Source of the DNA: Pseudomonadota bacterium
Lineage (GTDB): Bacteria; Pseudomonadota; Gammaproteobacteria; Xanthomonadales; Wenzhouxiangellaceae
Assembly (NCBI GenBank): GCA_013285445.1
Contig: CP053448.1
Span: forward strand, 1,240,001-1,304,000
Length of the DNA stretch: 64,000 nucleotides
Direction: 5' to 3'
Shown: positions 46,697 through 56,787 of the stretch, piece after piece
How positions within the stretch are numbered: position 1 is the first letter of the stretch
How the letters are laid out: each line of letters starts with the position of its first letter
Notes under the pieces: generated by a model
What the model saw: only the letters and a program-made list of their open reading frames with translations
Told to the model about the DNA's origin: nothing
Databases searched by the model: none
Translations under genes and position numbers: made by a program

Positions 46697-48199
46697 TCAG
46701 GCCGCCTGGCTGGACTCGCGCACCGGTCCGTTGAGCAGGGCGTCGCGGGTGGCCTCGACAATCAGGTCAACCTCCGCGGACGTCGTGCCGAACGGCGGGG
46801 TGTATCGCAGCGAGTTGGCGCCCCCGTGGATGACGTTGATGCCGCGGCGGCGCAGGTATTCCTCGGTCGAACCCTCACCATAGGCCTTGTAGCGGTGCCG
46901 GTCGAGCTCCACCGAGAACAGCAGGCCGGTGCCCTGGACACGGGTAATGCGGCCGTCCAGTTCTGCGCCGAGCCGGGTGAACTTGTCAAGGAACTCGCGA
47001 CCGCGCTCGACGATATTGGCGCGCAGCTCGGGCGTGATCTGCTCGAGTACGGCAGTGCCGACGTCCAGGGCGCGCGGATTGGCCGTCATGGTGTTGCCGT
47101 AGACGCCCTTGCGATACAGGCCGGCGGCACGCGCGTTCATGGCCAGCACCGACAGCGGATACTGGCCGGCGTTGAGTGCCTTGGAGTAGGTTTCCATGTC
47201 GGGCGCCTCAAGCTGCTCGAAGCCCGGATAGTCGACGATCGACAGCACACCCTGGCTGCGCAGACCCGCCTGGATGGAGTCCATCAGCAGCAAGGTGCCG
47301 TGTTCACGGGTCAGGCGTCGCGCCTCGGCGTAGAACGCCGGCTCGATGGCCGCGCCCGGATTGCCCTCGCCCATGACCGGCTCCATGAAGAGGGCCTCGA
47401 TGAACACACGGTTGCGATCAGCCCATTCGAACACCTGATTGATCTGCTCGGTGTTGTTGGGCTCGACCGTGATCAGGGTGTCCTCGTCGCGAAACGACGC
47501 CAGGTGCTGCAGGTAGGTCTTGCGGGTCGAGTCCGAGTAGCGCGCCGGCCGGTCGGTGCGGCCGTGAAAACCGCCGCTCAGCGACAGCCGGTGTAGCTTG
47601 TGGCCGGCGCGCTTGCCGCCCGGGTCAGTCATCAGCTTGGCGTTGATGTCGGCAATGCGTCCGGCCACTGTCACCGCCTCGGAGCCGGAGTTCATGCACA
47701 GGATGCGGTCGAACGGAAACCCGTCAGGGCGGCAGTGGCCGATCTCGGCGCGCAGCGCCGTGTTGAAGCGCTGGTGCGAAAAGCTCGGGGTCATCACGTT
47801 GGCCATGACGTGCGGCTGGTGCATGGCCGCTAGCACCGTTTCCGGTGCGTGGCCGAGACCCAGCATGCCGTAGCCCCCGGAATCATGCAGCACGGCGCCC
47901 TTGGAGGTGACGATCCAGGGGCCGCATGCGGCCAGTGCCACGTAGGGGTTGACGCAGTCGTCGGGATAGAAATTGACGTAACCGGACTGCAGGGCCTGTT
48001 TCTGTTCGTCCTCGTCGGCGGTGACCAGGTCGGGGTAGATCGCTCGCCAGCGCTCAACGGCGGCCAGGGCCGCGTCGACGGCCTGCTCGAGGCGCGGATC
48101 GCGGCCGGCAAAGGATTCGATAACCGGGTCGTCGAGACCTTCAGTCAGCGGCACACCCCCAATGTGACGAAGGCGGTCGAGTTTGGCAACGATGCTCAC
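46697..48199 (-). CDS. Class III PLP-dependent aminotransferase
   Basis: 500 residues, fold-type I. The start is GTG 48199, supported by AGGAGA six bases upstream and a TACAAT -10 at 48230-48235; open sequence farther upstream is not protein-like. Landmarks: ILCMNSGSEAVTVAGRIADI (cofactor phosphate loop), SLSGGFHGRTDRPARYSDST, ALFMEPVMGEGNPGAAIEPA, LLLMDSIQAGLRSQGVLS (Asp binding the pyridine N), and the Schiff-base lysine in METYSKALNAGQYPLSVLAM. C-terminus GANSLRYTPPFGTTSAEVDL. Related to ornithine/lysine/GABA aminotransferases, with about 90 extra N-terminal residues. Substrate unknown. Confidence 0.85.
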   Translation of the reverse strand: MSIVAKLDRLRHIGGVPLTEGLDDPVIESFAGRDPRLEQAVDAALAAVERWRAIYPDLVTADEDEQKQALQSGYVNFYPDDCVNPYVALAACGPWIVTSKGAVLHDSGGYGMLGLGHAPETVLAAMHQPHVMANVMTPSFSHQRFNTALRAEIGHCRPDGFPFDRILCMNSGSEAVTVAGRIADINAKLMTDPGGKRAGHKLHRLSLSGGFHGRTDRPARYSDSTRKTYLQHLASFRDEDTLITVEPNNTEQINQVFEWADRNRVFIEALFMEPVMGEGNPGAAIEPAFYAEARRLTREHGTLLLMDSIQAGLRSQGVLSIVDYPGFEQLEAPDMETYSKALNAGQYPLSVLAMNARAAGLYRKGVYGNTMTANPRALDVGTAVLEQITPELRANIVERGREFLDKFTRLGAELDGRITRVQGTGLLFSVELDRHRYKAYGEGSTEEYLRRRGINVIHGGANSLRYTPPFGTTSAEVDLIVEATRDALLNGPVRESSQAA

Positions 48200-48567
48200 G
48201 CGATTCTCCTGGCACGATGTAAACCGCATATTGTACCAAGCCGCGGCTTGCTTCGGCCCATGCGGGGCATGCTCGCTGGCGTTTGTTTTGCTGGATTGTG
48301 GATGAGTCCTTCCCGATCCAGATACGAGCCAGCAAGCATCGCAGTCAGTGGCGTTCCCGGGCAGCGGGATTTCGGGACTGATTGCTGGTTCGAGGGTGCT
48401 CGCTCCTGGCGTGGTTTGGACGCCGGGCGGCTCCAGGGCCGCTGATTGCTCATTGGATAAGGCTCGCTCTTCCTTGCATGCCGCACGCGGGTTATAATGC
48501 CGGGCTTGCTCCGGCGCGCCTGGTCGCGGGCGGCCGGTTTCATCACACATTTAAAGAGCATCGAGCC
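48200..48567. promoter_or_regulatory. 368-bp divergent gap with promoters for the aminotransferase and rplY
   Basis: No gene seen. Minus strand: TACAAT (48235-48230) as -10 of the aminotransferase. Plus strand: perfect TATAAT (48493-48498) 70 bp before the rplY ATG, with only a poor -35 (TTCCTT, 48470-48475). The middle (about 48250-48460) shows no repeat, RNA gene or coding pattern that I can support. Confidence 0.5.
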
Positions 48568-49323
48568 ATGTCGAAAGAATACAAGATTCCGGCGGAAATC
48601 CGCACGGACGTAGGGAAAGGTGCGAGCCGCCGCCTGCGCCGTGCCGGTCGCGTGCCGGCCGTGGTTTACGGCGGTGACCGTGAACCGGCCAGCATCACCA
48701 TCGACCACGACTTTCTGCTGCACAGCGCCGACGAAGAGGCATTCCACGTCTCCATTCTCGAACTGACCGTTGGCGACAAGCTCAAACAGAAGGTCATCTT
48801 GCGTGATTTGCAGCGTCATCCGTTCAAGCCGCTGCTGACGCATGCCGACTTCCAGCGCATCTCCGACGATCATGAACTGCGCATCAACGTGCCGATTCAC
48901 TTCGTCAACGAAGAGCGCTCGCCGGCCGGGCGCATGGCCGGCGTGGTCATTTCGCACCAGGTGGTCGAAGTCGAAGTCGAGGCCCTGCCCAGGGACCTGC
49001 CCGAATACCTGGAGGTGGACCTTGCCGCGCTCGAGCCGGGCGACAGCGTCATGCTCAGCCAGATCCCGCTGCCGGAAGGCGTCAAGATCCCGGCCCTGGA
49101 GTATGGCGACGAGCATGACGATGTGGCCGTGGTCAACGCCCTCTACATCCGCGAGGGCCAGGGCACCGGTGAGCTTGCCGCCGAGGCCGATGCGGCCCTG
49201 ACCGAAGCAGCCGAAGTCGAGACCCTGGCCGAAGCCGAGGAGGCCGAGGCCGCCGAAGAGGGCGACGGCGAAGCGGCCGCCGACGAAGACGACAGCGAAG
49301 GCGACGATCGCAAGGCCAGCTGA
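48568..49323 (+). CDS. rplY: Ribosomal protein bL25, CTC/TL5 long form
   Basis: 251 residues. The N-terminal L25 domain binds 5S rRNA (IPAEIRTDVGKGASRRLRRA, RVPAVVYGG, LQRHPFKPLLTHADFQRI). It is followed by the beta TL5/CTC domain (INVPIHFVNEERSPAGRMAG, LPRDLPEYLEVDLAALEPGD). A 50-residue acidic Ala/Glu/Asp tail (AEEAEAAEEGDGEAAADEDD) is low complexity. Start at ATG 48568, set by the conserved N-terminus; the ORF is open upstream. First gene of rplY-pth-ychF, a common order. Confidence 0.95.
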   Translation: MSKEYKIPAEIRTDVGKGASRRLRRAGRVPAVVYGGDREPASITIDHDFLLHSADEEAFHVSILELTVGDKLKQKVILRDLQRHPFKPLLTHADFQRISDDHELRINVPIHFVNEERSPAGRMAGVVISHQVVEVEVEALPRDLPEYLEVDLAALEPGDSVMLSQIPLPEGVKIPALEYGDEHDDVAVVNALYIREGQGTGELAAEADAALTEAAEVETLAEAEEAEAAEEGDGEAAADEDDSEGDDRKAS

Positions 49324-49331
49324 GCGGCCCG

Positions 49332-49910
49332 ATGGGCAGTCGCTGGCTGATCTGCGGTCTGGGCAATCCCGGACCGAAGTACGAACGAACCCGGCACAAC
49401 GCCGGGTTCTGGTTTGTCGACGCTCTCGATCGGCGGCAGCCGCTGGGCCTCAAGCCCAGTCGCAAGGTCCACGGCGAGTCCGCAAAGCTTGAATTCGCCG
49501 GGCAGGACTGCGTGTTCCTCCGGCCCGATACCTTCATGAACCACTCGGGCCAGGCAGTGCGCGCGGCGACCGATTATTTCGATATCCTGCCCGAGCAGGT
49601 GGTGGTCGCCTACGACGATCTCGATCTGCCGCCGGGCACGGTCAGGCTGCGGCAGGGCGGCGGCCACGGCGGCCATAATGGTCTGAGAAGCATCTTTGGT
49701 CACCTTGGCAGCCAGGACTTCTGGCGCGTTCGGGTCGGTATCGGTCATCCCGGCATCAGGGAAGCCGTGACGCCCTGGGTGCTGGGTCGCGCCAGCGCCG
49801 AGGATGAAAAGGCCATTCTCGATGCCGTGGACCAGGCCGCCGCGGCTTTGCCGGACCTGTTGAAGGGCCATCCGGGCGAAGCCATGAAGCGGCTGCATAC
49901 CAGGGCGTGA
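49332..49910 (+). CDS. pth: Peptidyl-tRNA hydrolase
   Basis: 192 residues. Releases tRNA from peptidyl-tRNA dropped by stalled ribosomes. Family signatures: [20 protein letters not shown] with the catalytic His, [35 protein letters not shown] and [11 protein letters not shown]. Eight bases after rplY. No unusual feature. Confidence 0.97.
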   Translation: MGSRWLICGLGNPGPKYERTRHNAGFWFVDALDRRQPLGLKPSRKVHGESAKLEFAGQDCVFLRPDTFMNHSGQAVRAATDYFDILPEQVVVAYDDLDLPPGTVRLRQGGGHGGHNGLRSIFGHLGSQDFWRVRVGIGHPGIREAVTPWVLGRASAEDEKAILDAVDQAAAALPDLLKGHPGEAMKRLHTRA

Positions 49911-49962
49911 AGATCAAGACGAGCGCCATCGAATACAGCAATCAACCAGCGAGCCAATCATC

Positions 49963-51054
49963 ATGGGCTTCAAATGCGGTATCGTCGGTCTGCCCAATGT
50001 CGGCAAGTCGACGCTTTTCAACTGCCTGACCCGGGCCGGCATTCAGGCCGAAAACTATCCGTTCTGCACGATCGAGCCGAATGTCGGCATGGTGCCGGTG
50101 CCCGACGCGCGCCTTGACCGGCTCGCGACGATCGTCAGGCCCGAGAAGGTCGTGCCGACGATGATGCAGTTCGTCGACATTGCCGGCCTGGTTGCCGGTG
50201 CCTCGAAAGGCGAGGGCCTGGGCAACAAGTTTCTGGCGCATATCCGCGAGACCGACGCCATTGCCCACATCGTGCGCTGTTTCGAGGATGACGACGTCAC
50301 GCATGTCTCCGGCCGCGTCGACCCGGTCTCCGACATCGAGACCATCGACACCGAGCTGTGCCTGGCCGACCTGGAAGTGGCCGAGAAGGCGCTTGACAAG
50401 GTCGGCCGCCAAACCAGGTCTGGCGACAAGGAAGCCATCCGCCAGGTGAAGCTGCTCGAGCGAGTCGTCGCCCACCTGGGCGAGGGCCAGCCGCTGCGCA
50501 CTTTCGAGGTCGATGACGAAGAGCGCAGGATGCTCAGGGCCTGGCAGTTCATCACCCGCAAGCCCGTGCTCTACGTGGCCAATGTCGACGACAAGGCCGG
50601 CGCGGACAATGAACAGGTGCGCGCCGTGCGCGGGCGAGCCGCGGCCGAGGGTGCCGAGGTGGTCGTGCTGTGTGCGGCCATGGAAGCCGAGCTGGCCGAG
50701 CTCGACGACGAGGAGCAGGCCGAGTTCCTGGCCGATCTGGGGCAGGACGAGCCGGGCCTGAACCGGCTTATCCGCGCCGGCTACGGGTTGCTCGACCTGC
50801 TGACCTTTTTCACCGCCGGTCCGAAGGAAGTCCGTGCCTGGACGGTGCGCAGCGGCGCCACCGCACCGCAGGCGGCCGGCCGTATCCACACCGATTTCGA
50901 GAAAGGTTTCATTCGCGCCGAGGTCACCGCCTACGACGACTATATCGCCTGCGGTGGCGAAGCCGGCGCCAAGGCCGCCGGCAAGCTCAGGCTGGAAGGG
51001 AAGGAATACGTCGTTGCCGAGGGCGATGTCATGCACTTTCGTTTTAACGTCTGA
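49963..51054 (+). CDS. ychF: Redox-regulated ATPase YchF (OLA1 family)
   Basis: 363 residues. Obg-type NTPase with G1 [20 protein letters not shown], switch [21 protein letters not shown]3 [20 protein letters not shown] and a noncanonical G4. Its C-terminal TGS domain reads [20 protein letters not shown] through [13 protein letters not shown]. YchF binds ribosomes and prefers ATP. Last gene of the rplY operon; the REP array starts 19 bp after its stop. Confidence 0.97.
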   Translation: MGFKCGIVGLPNVGKSTLFNCLTRAGIQAENYPFCTIEPNVGMVPVPDARLDRLATIVRPEKVVPTMMQFVDIAGLVAGASKGEGLGNKFLAHIRETDAIAHIVRCFEDDDVTHVSGRVDPVSDIETIDTELCLADLEVAEKALDKVGRQTRSGDKEAIRQVKLLERVVAHLGEGQPLRTFEVDDEERRMLRAWQFITRKPVLYVANVDDKAGADNEQVRAVRGRAAAEGAEVVVLCAAMEAELAELDDEEQAEFLADLGQDEPGLNRLIRAGYGLLDLLTFFTAGPKEVRAWTVRSGATAPQAAGRIHTDFEKGFIRAEVTAYDDYIACGGEAGAKAAGKLRLEGKEYVVAEGDVMHFRFNV

Positions 51055-51072
51055 ATCGGATGACCGTCGTCC

Positions 51073-52536
51073 GTCGCGGATGCGACCGCGACCTACGAAC
51101 CCGGCACCACCAGGATCGGACAACCACCCGTAGGTCGGGGCCGCGTCCCCGACGGACGAGGTGCGCAACCGGCACACGTGTCGGGACAATCCTCCGAACC
51201 GTCGCGGATGCGACCGCGACCTACTCATTCGCCACAACCACGGACGATGCCCGTGTGTAGGTCGGGGCCGCGTCCCCGACGGACGAGAGAAGGAACGGGC
51301 ACACGTGTCGGGACAATCCTCCGAACCGTCGCGGATGCGACCGCGACCTACTCATTCGCCACAACCACGGACGATGCCCGTGTGTAGGTCGGGGCCGCGT
51401 CCCCAACGGACGAGGTGCGCAACCGGCACACGTGTCTGGACAATCCTCCGAACCGTCGCGGATGCGACCGCGACCTACTCATTCGCCACAACCACGGACG
51501 ATGCCCGTGTGTAGGTCGGGGCCGCGTCCCCGACGGACGAGGTGCGCAACCGGCACACGTGTCGGGACAATCCTCCGAACCGTCGCGGATGCGACCGCGA
51601 CCTACGAACCCGGCACCACCAGGATCGGACAACCACCCGTAGGTCGGGGCCGCGTCCCCGACGGACGAGAGACGGAACCGGCACACGTGTCGGGACAATC
51701 CTCCGAACCGTCGCGGATGCGACCGCGACCGACCCATCCGGCGCCACAGCCACGGACGATGCCCGTGTGTAGGTCGGGGCCACGTCCCCGACGACCTACG
51801 GACCCGGCACCACCAGGATCGGACAACCACCCGTAGGTCGGGGCCGCGTCCCCGACGACCCACGAACCCGCCGCCACCAGACGAGGTGCGCAACCGGCAC
51901 ACGTGTCGGGACAATCCTCCGAACCGTCGCGGATGCGACCGCGACCTACTTATTCGCCACAACCACGGACGATGCCCGTGTGTAGGTCGGGGCCGCGTCC
52001 CCGACGGACGAGGTGCGCAACCGGCACACGTGTCTGGACACCCCCCGAACCGTCGAGGATGCGACCGCGACCTACGAACCCGGCACCACCAGGATCGGAC
52101 AACCACCCGTAGGTCGGGGCCGCGTCCCCGACGACCCACGAACCCGCCGCCACCAGACGAGGTGCGCAACCGGCACACGTGTCGGGACAATCCTCCGAAC
52201 CGTCGCGGATGCGACCGCGACCTACTCATTCGCCACAGCCACGGACGATGCCCGTGTGTAGGTCGGGGCCGCGTCCCCGACGGACGAGAGACGGAACGGG
52301 CACACGTGTCGGGACAATCCTCCGAACCGTCGCGGATGCGACCGCGACCTACTCATTCGCCACAACCACGGACGATGCCCGTGTGTAGGTCGGGGCCGCG
52401 TCCCCGACGGACGAGGTGCGCAACCGGCACACGTGTCTGGACAATCCTCCGAACCGTCGCGGATGCGACCGCGACCTACGAACCCGGCACCACCAGGATC
52501 GGACAACCACCCGTAGGTCGGGGCCGCGTCCCCGAC
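51073..52536. repeat. REP/REPIN-like array: 12 type A and 11 inverted type B hairpins
   Basis: Type A, plus strand: GTAG, stem GTCGGGG, loop CCGCGT, CCCCGAC. Starts: 51130, 51257, 51384, 51511, 51639, 51769, 51833, 51982, 52109, 52258, 52385, 52513. Type B, the same layout on the minus strand (stem GTCGCGG / CCGCGAC, then CTAC on plus). Starts: 51073, 51201, 51328, 51455, 51582, 51710, 51926, 52052, 52202, 52329, 52456. B and A alternate, giving a repeat of 127-130 bp with two 149-bp units and one 64-bp unit. Spacers are of a few recurring kinds. Variant copies: 51384 (CCCCAAC), 51710 (CGAC end), 51769 (loop CCACGT), 52052 (GTCGAGG). It fills the gap between convergent ychF and pilD. Confidence 0.93.
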
Positions 52537-52556
52537 GGACGACCTGGCCTACCCGC

Positions 52557-53420
52557 TCAGACGTACAGCCAGAAATCGACGATGTGATCGCCCCAGATCA
52601 TTGCAATCCAGCCGGCCAGGGCAAGATAGGGGCCGAAGGCAATCGGCACTTCCCGGCCGCGCCGCAGGGCAATCATCAGCGCAATACCGATCACCGCTCC
52701 AAGCAGCGAGCCGAGCAGCACGATGATCGGCAGCGCCTGCCAGCCCAGCCAGGCCCCCAGCGCGGCCAGCAGTTTGAAGTCGCCGTAGCCCATGCCTTCC
52801 TTGCCGGTCAACAGCCGGAACAGGTGAAACACCGCCCACAGCACGCCGTAGCCAGCGATGGCGCCAATGACCGCGTCCTCGAGGCTGGAGAACAGTCCCA
52901 GCCACAGATTCAGGCCCAGCCCCAGCCACAGCAGCGGCAGCGTGATCTGGTCAGGCAGGAGCTGGTGGTCGATATCGATTCCCGTCGCGGCGATCAGCGC
53001 CCAGGTCAGCACCAGCGCGCCGACCGCCTCCGGGCCTGGCCCGAAGTGCACCACCACCGCCGCTGACAGCAGCGCGGTGGCCAGTTCCACCAGCGGATAG
53101 CGCCAGGAAATCGGCTGGCCGCAGTGCCGGCACTTGCGTCTGAGCAGCAGCCAGCTGACCAGCGGGATATTGTCGTACCAGGCAATGGCCTGACGGCACT
53201 TCGGGCAGTGGGAGCGCTTGAGCACCAGCCCCGGCGGCGCCGGCTCGGATGCCTCGATCTCCAGCAGCTCGCGGCACTGGCAGCGCCAGTCGTGCAGCAG
53301 TCGCGCCGGCAGGCGCAGGATCACCACGTTGAGAAAACTGCCCACCAGCAGCCCGAAAAGAAAAACGGCGGCCCCCAGGACCGCCGGATGCAGCGCATTC
53401 AGCGCGTCAACATAGCTCAA
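52557..53420 (-). CDS. pilD: Prepilin peptidase/N-methyltransferase
   Basis: 287 residues, about eight membrane spans. Cleaves and N-methylates type IV prepilins. The cytoplasmic cysteine domain is present (CQCRELLE, HCPKCRQAIAWYDNIPLVSW, KCRHCGQPIS). The catalytic aspartates are in AATGIDIDHQLLPD and GYGDFKLLAALGAWLGW. TTG start at 53420 with GGAGTG six bases before it. Third gene of pilB-pilC-pilD in transcription order, 117 bp after pilC. Confidence 0.95.
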   Translation of the reverse strand: MSYVDALNALHPAVLGAAVFLFGLLVGSFLNVVILRLPARLLHDWRCQCRELLEIEASEPAPPGLVLKRSHCPKCRQAIAWYDNIPLVSWLLLRRKCRHCGQPISWRYPLVELATALLSAAVVVHFGPGPEAVGALVLTWALIAATGIDIDHQLLPDQITLPLLWLGLGLNLWLGLFSSLEDAVIGAIAGYGVLWAVFHLFRLLTGKEGMGYGDFKLLAALGAWLGWQALPIIVLLGSLLGAVIGIALMIALRRGREVPIAFGPYLALAGWIAMIWGDHIVDFWLYV

Positions 53421-53537
53421 GATACACTCCCTTCAAGCCAATCCCGGCCAAAAAGCCCGGCGACCACCTCCGGCCCCCGCCTCTCAACTTCACCCGTCCT
53501 CTCTCCCCTTTCACCTTTCGCCTTTCGCCTTCCAGCC

Positions 53538-54758
53538 TCACATCACCGCCGCCATTTGGAATATCGGCAGATACATGGCTACGACCAGACCACCAACGAT
53601 GCCGCCAATGAGCACGATAATGATCGGCTCGAGCAGGCTGGAGAGCGCGTCTACCGTGTTGTTGACTTCCTCTTCGTAGAAGTTGGCCACCTTGTTGAGC
53701 ATGTCGTCGAGCGAGCCGGCCTCCTCGCCAATCGCGGTCATCTGCACGACCATCGGCGGGAACAAGCGGGTCTGCTGCATGGCCAGCTGTAGCTGGTGGC
53801 CGGTGGCCACATCCTCGCGAATCTGGTGGACGGCATCCTCGAAAACCACGTTGCCGGTCGCGCCGGCTACCGTCTTGAGCGCATCGACCAGCGGCACGCC
53901 GGCAGCGAACGTGATCGACAGAGTGGAGGCAAAGCGCGCCAGGGCCGACTTTTCGAGCACGCCGCCAATAATGGGCAGCTTGAGCGATATCCGGTCAATC
54001 AGGTGGGCAAAGCGCTTGTTGCGTTTGCGCAGCTGGATCAGGCCAACGATCGCCCCGATCAAACCCAGCAGTACCAGCCAGCCTTTTGACTGCATGAACT
54101 CTGACATGTCGACGACCAGGCGCGTGAACGCGGGAAGGTCGGCGCCGAAGCTCTGGAAGATGCCTTCGAACTGCGGAATGACGACGATCAGCAGCAGCGC
54201 GGTCACGCCGACGGCAACCGCCAGAACGGCGGCCGGGTAGAACATGGCCTTCTTGATCTTGCCCTTGATCGACTCGATGCGTTCCTTGTAGCTGGCGATC
54301 GAGTCGAGCACCTGGTCGAGCACGCCGGCATCCTCGCCGGCGTGAACCAGGTTGATGTAGAGCTCGTCGAAATACACCGGGAACTTGCCCAGTGACTCGC
54401 TCAAGGTCGAGCCGGATTCGACGTCGTTGCGGATATCCGAAATCAGCTTCTTCAGGCGCGGGTTCTCGGCGGCCTGACCGATAATCGAAAACGCCTGGAC
54501 CAGCGGGATGCCCGAGTGCAGCATGGTGGCCAGCTGGCGGGTGAAGATCGCGATATCCCTGGGCTTGACGCGGCTGCCTGCTGAGCCAAACAACGGCTTG
54601 GGCTTCTTGCGCACGCGCCCGGGGATGATGCCCTGCTGGCGCAGCTCGGCCTTGACGATGGTCTCGGTGCGGCCGAGTCGTTCGCCCTTGATCCGCTTGC
54701 CGCGCTTGTCCTTGCCTTCCCAGAGGAAGGTTTCCATCTGTTCCTGGGTGGTTGCCAT
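53538..54758 (-). CDS. pilC: Type IV pilus inner-membrane platform protein PilC
   Basis: 406 residues, GspF/PilC fold: two homologous cytoplasmic helical domains, each followed by membrane spans. Blocks: FTRQLATMLHSGIPLVQAFS, VYFDELYINLVHAGEDAGVL, MFYPAAVLAVAVGVTALLLI, and FASTLSITFAAGVPLVDALK in the second half. It ends LEPIIIVLIGGIVGGLVVAM. Couples PilB ATPase turnover to pilin extraction. AGGAG precedes the ATG. Confidence 0.96.
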   Translation of the reverse strand: MATTQEQMETFLWEGKDKRGKRIKGERLGRTETIVKAELRQQGIIPGRVRKKPKPLFGSAGSRVKPRDIAIFTRQLATMLHSGIPLVQAFSIIGQAAENPRLKKLISDIRNDVESGSTLSESLGKFPVYFDELYINLVHAGEDAGVLDQVLDSIASYKERIESIKGKIKKAMFYPAAVLAVAVGVTALLLIVVIPQFEGIFQSFGADLPAFTRLVVDMSEFMQSKGWLVLLGLIGAIVGLIQLRKRNKRFAHLIDRISLKLPIIGGVLEKSALARFASTLSITFAAGVPLVDALKTVAGATGNVVFEDAVHQIREDVATGHQLQLAMQQTRLFPPMVVQMTAIGEEAGSLDDMLNKVANFYEEEVNNTVDALSSLLEPIIIVLIGGIVGGLVVAMYLPIFQMAAVM

Positions 54759-54949
54759 CAGACGCCGCTCCTGAGTTCTGCCGGCCTGGCGGAACTTGCC
54801 GCCCCGCCTGCACTAGTGATTCTAATACCGTGATTTTGCGCAGAATCCGCGGTAATTGCAAGACCAACCGTCGAGGTCTGGCACGCATTCTGTAGCCCAG
54901 CGCACCGGCCCCGGTTAGCCGATACGGCCGGCAATTCGCCGGGCGTGGG

Positions 54950-56677
54950 TCAATCCTTGGTCACGCGGTTCATTTCCATCAGGCTGGTGCGACCCAGCTT
55001 GACCTTGTTCAGCGCGGCACGTCGCAGGTCGATGATGCCTTCCTTATTCGACTGTTTTTCGAGATCCAGCGCCGACCCGCCTTCGAGAATGATCTGCTCC
55101 ATGGCCTCGGTAATCGGCATGACCTGAAAGACGCCGATGCGGCCCTTGTAGCCGCCGGTACACTGGTCGCAGCCGCCGGCCTCGTAGATCGTCAGGCCCT
55201 CGGCGATTTCCTCCTCGGTATAGCCGATGCGCAGCAGCGCGTCGTCGGGCACGTCCTCGCGCTTCTTGCAGGTGTGCAGCGTACGGGCCAGGCGCTGGGC
55301 CAGCACCAGGTGGACGGTCGAGACGATGTTGTAGCTGGGTACGCCCATGTTGGCCAGGCGCGCGATCGAAGCCGGCGCATCGTTGGTATGCAGGGTCGAG
55401 AGCACCAGGTGGCCGGTCTGGGCAGCCTTGATGGCGATTTCGGCCGTTTCCAGATCGCGGATTTCCCCGACCATGATGATGTCGGGGTCCTGGCGCAGGA
55501 ACGAGCGCAGGGCGGCGGCGAAGGTCAGGCCCTGCTTGACGTTCTGCTGGACCTGGTTGACGCCCTTCATGCGAATCTCGACCGGATCTTCGACGGTCGA
55601 AATATTGCGCCCGTCGTCGTTGAGAATTCCGAGCGCGGTATAGAGGGTCACCGTCTTGCCTGACCCGGTTGGCCCGGTGACCAGCACCATGCCGTAGGGC
55701 TTGTTGATCGCGGACAGGTAGTCGTCCTTCTGCTTTTCCTCAAATCCGAGCTTCTCCGGGCCCAGGTAGGCGCCGGAAGAATCGAGAATACGCAGCACGA
55801 TCTTCTCGCCCCACAGGGTCGGGCAGGTCGACACACGAAAATCGTAGGCCTGTTTCTTCGAGACATTGAGCTTGATGCGACCGTCCTGCGGCACCCGGCG
55901 CTCGGCAATGTCGAGGCTGGACATGACCTTCAGCCGGGCCGACAGGCGGGGGGCCATACGTTTGGGCGGGCGCACCTGGGTGACCAGCACGCCGTCGATG
56001 CGGAAGCGCACCCGGTAGTCCTCTTCGTAGGGTTCGAAGTGGATGTCCGAGGCGCCCTTGCGAATGGCGTCGACCAGCACCTTGTTGACGAAACGCACCA
56101 CCGGAGCATCGTCGGCACCGGCCGTTGCGGCCTCCTCGGCGCTTTCCTCGTCCTGGTCGCCGGCGTCAAACCTCAGGTTTTCGAGGTCGTCTTCGTCCTC
56201 GGTCAGCTCGTTGAAGGCCTGCGCAGAGCCGGCCAGGGCGCGGTCGAGCGCGGGTTCGATGGCGGTGAAGGGGGCCAGGATGGCCTCGACGGCCAGGCCG
56301 GTGGAAAAGGCGATCTCGTCGATGCCGGCCTTGTTGCCGGGATCGGCCACGGCCACGAACAGGCGCTTGCCGCGCCGGGCAATGGGCAGAATGAGATGCT
56401 TGCGCAGCAGCTCCTCGCGGATCAGGTTGTGCGGGGCATGCTTGAGGTCAACCGCGGCCAGATCGACCACCGGCAGACCGAAATCCTCGGCGGCAATGTG
56501 GGCAAAGCCCAGCGCGTCGACCACTTTGTCGCGCACCATGTGACTGGTGAAGGTACGGCCTTTCTCGGCGGCCTTGGCGGCTGCATCAAGCGCCTTTTCC
56601 TCGCTGAGCAGCCCGGCATCGACCAGCTTGCGGGCGAGCGTGGGCAATCGCATAACAGCAGCGGGTTGGGCGGGCAT
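54950..56677 (-). CDS. pilB: Type IV pilus extension ATPase PilB
   Basis: 575 residues. N-terminal GspE_N (MshEN) domain (LVDAGLLSEEKALDAAAKAA, GLPVVDLAAVDLKHAPHNLI). Then the secretion ATPase: SDIHFEPYEEDYRVRFRIDG, Walker A GPTGSGKT (about residue 335), Asp box, Walker B DPDIIMVGEIRDLETAEIAI, HTNDAPASI. A zinc-binding tetracysteine follows (HTCKKRED, GGCDQCTGGYKGRIGVFQVM). Drives pilus assembly. ATG at 56677 with AGGAG. 191 bp upstream of pilC; no pilT here. Confidence 0.96.
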   Translation of the reverse strand: MPAQPAAVMRLPTLARKLVDAGLLSEEKALDAAAKAAEKGRTFTSHMVRDKVVDALGFAHIAAEDFGLPVVDLAAVDLKHAPHNLIREELLRKHLILPIARRGKRLFVAVADPGNKAGIDEIAFSTGLAVEAILAPFTAIEPALDRALAGSAQAFNELTEDEDDLENLRFDAGDQDEESAEEAATAGADDAPVVRFVNKVLVDAIRKGASDIHFEPYEEDYRVRFRIDGVLVTQVRPPKRMAPRLSARLKVMSSLDIAERRVPQDGRIKLNVSKKQAYDFRVSTCPTLWGEKIVLRILDSSGAYLGPEKLGFEEKQKDDYLSAINKPYGMVLVTGPTGSGKTVTLYTALGILNDDGRNISTVEDPVEIRMKGVNQVQQNVKQGLTFAAALRSFLRQDPDIIMVGEIRDLETAEIAIKAAQTGHLVLSTLHTNDAPASIARLANMGVPSYNIVSTVHLVLAQRLARTLHTCKKREDVPDDALLRIGYTEEEIAEGLTIYEAGGCDQCTGGYKGRIGVFQVMPITEAMEQIILEGGSALDLEKQSNKEGIIDLRRAALNKVKLGRTSLMEMNRVTKD

Positions 56678-56787
56678 GGACCGGCTCTCCTTGAAGCGAT
56701 ACTTGAATGCTAGCGCTCAGAGGTTGATTTTGCAAAGAATTCCAGTCCAGTCAGAGTAGCAGAAAACGGGTGACTGGCGGATAATGC

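Noticed and set aside
48200..48550. N-terminal extension of the class III aminotransferase
   Set aside because: The extension is not protein-like and covers the promoter. GTG 48199 has AGGAGA at proper spacing.
51073..52536. CRISPR array
   Set aside because: Hairpins alternate in orientation and belong to two families. Spacers recur instead of being unique, and no cas genes are present.
51060..52587. Long open frames of 100-290 codons on both strands across the REP array
   Set aside because: They exist because the repeat unit lacks stops. The products are Arg/Pro/Thr-rich repeats with no fold, and the same DNA is open in several frames.
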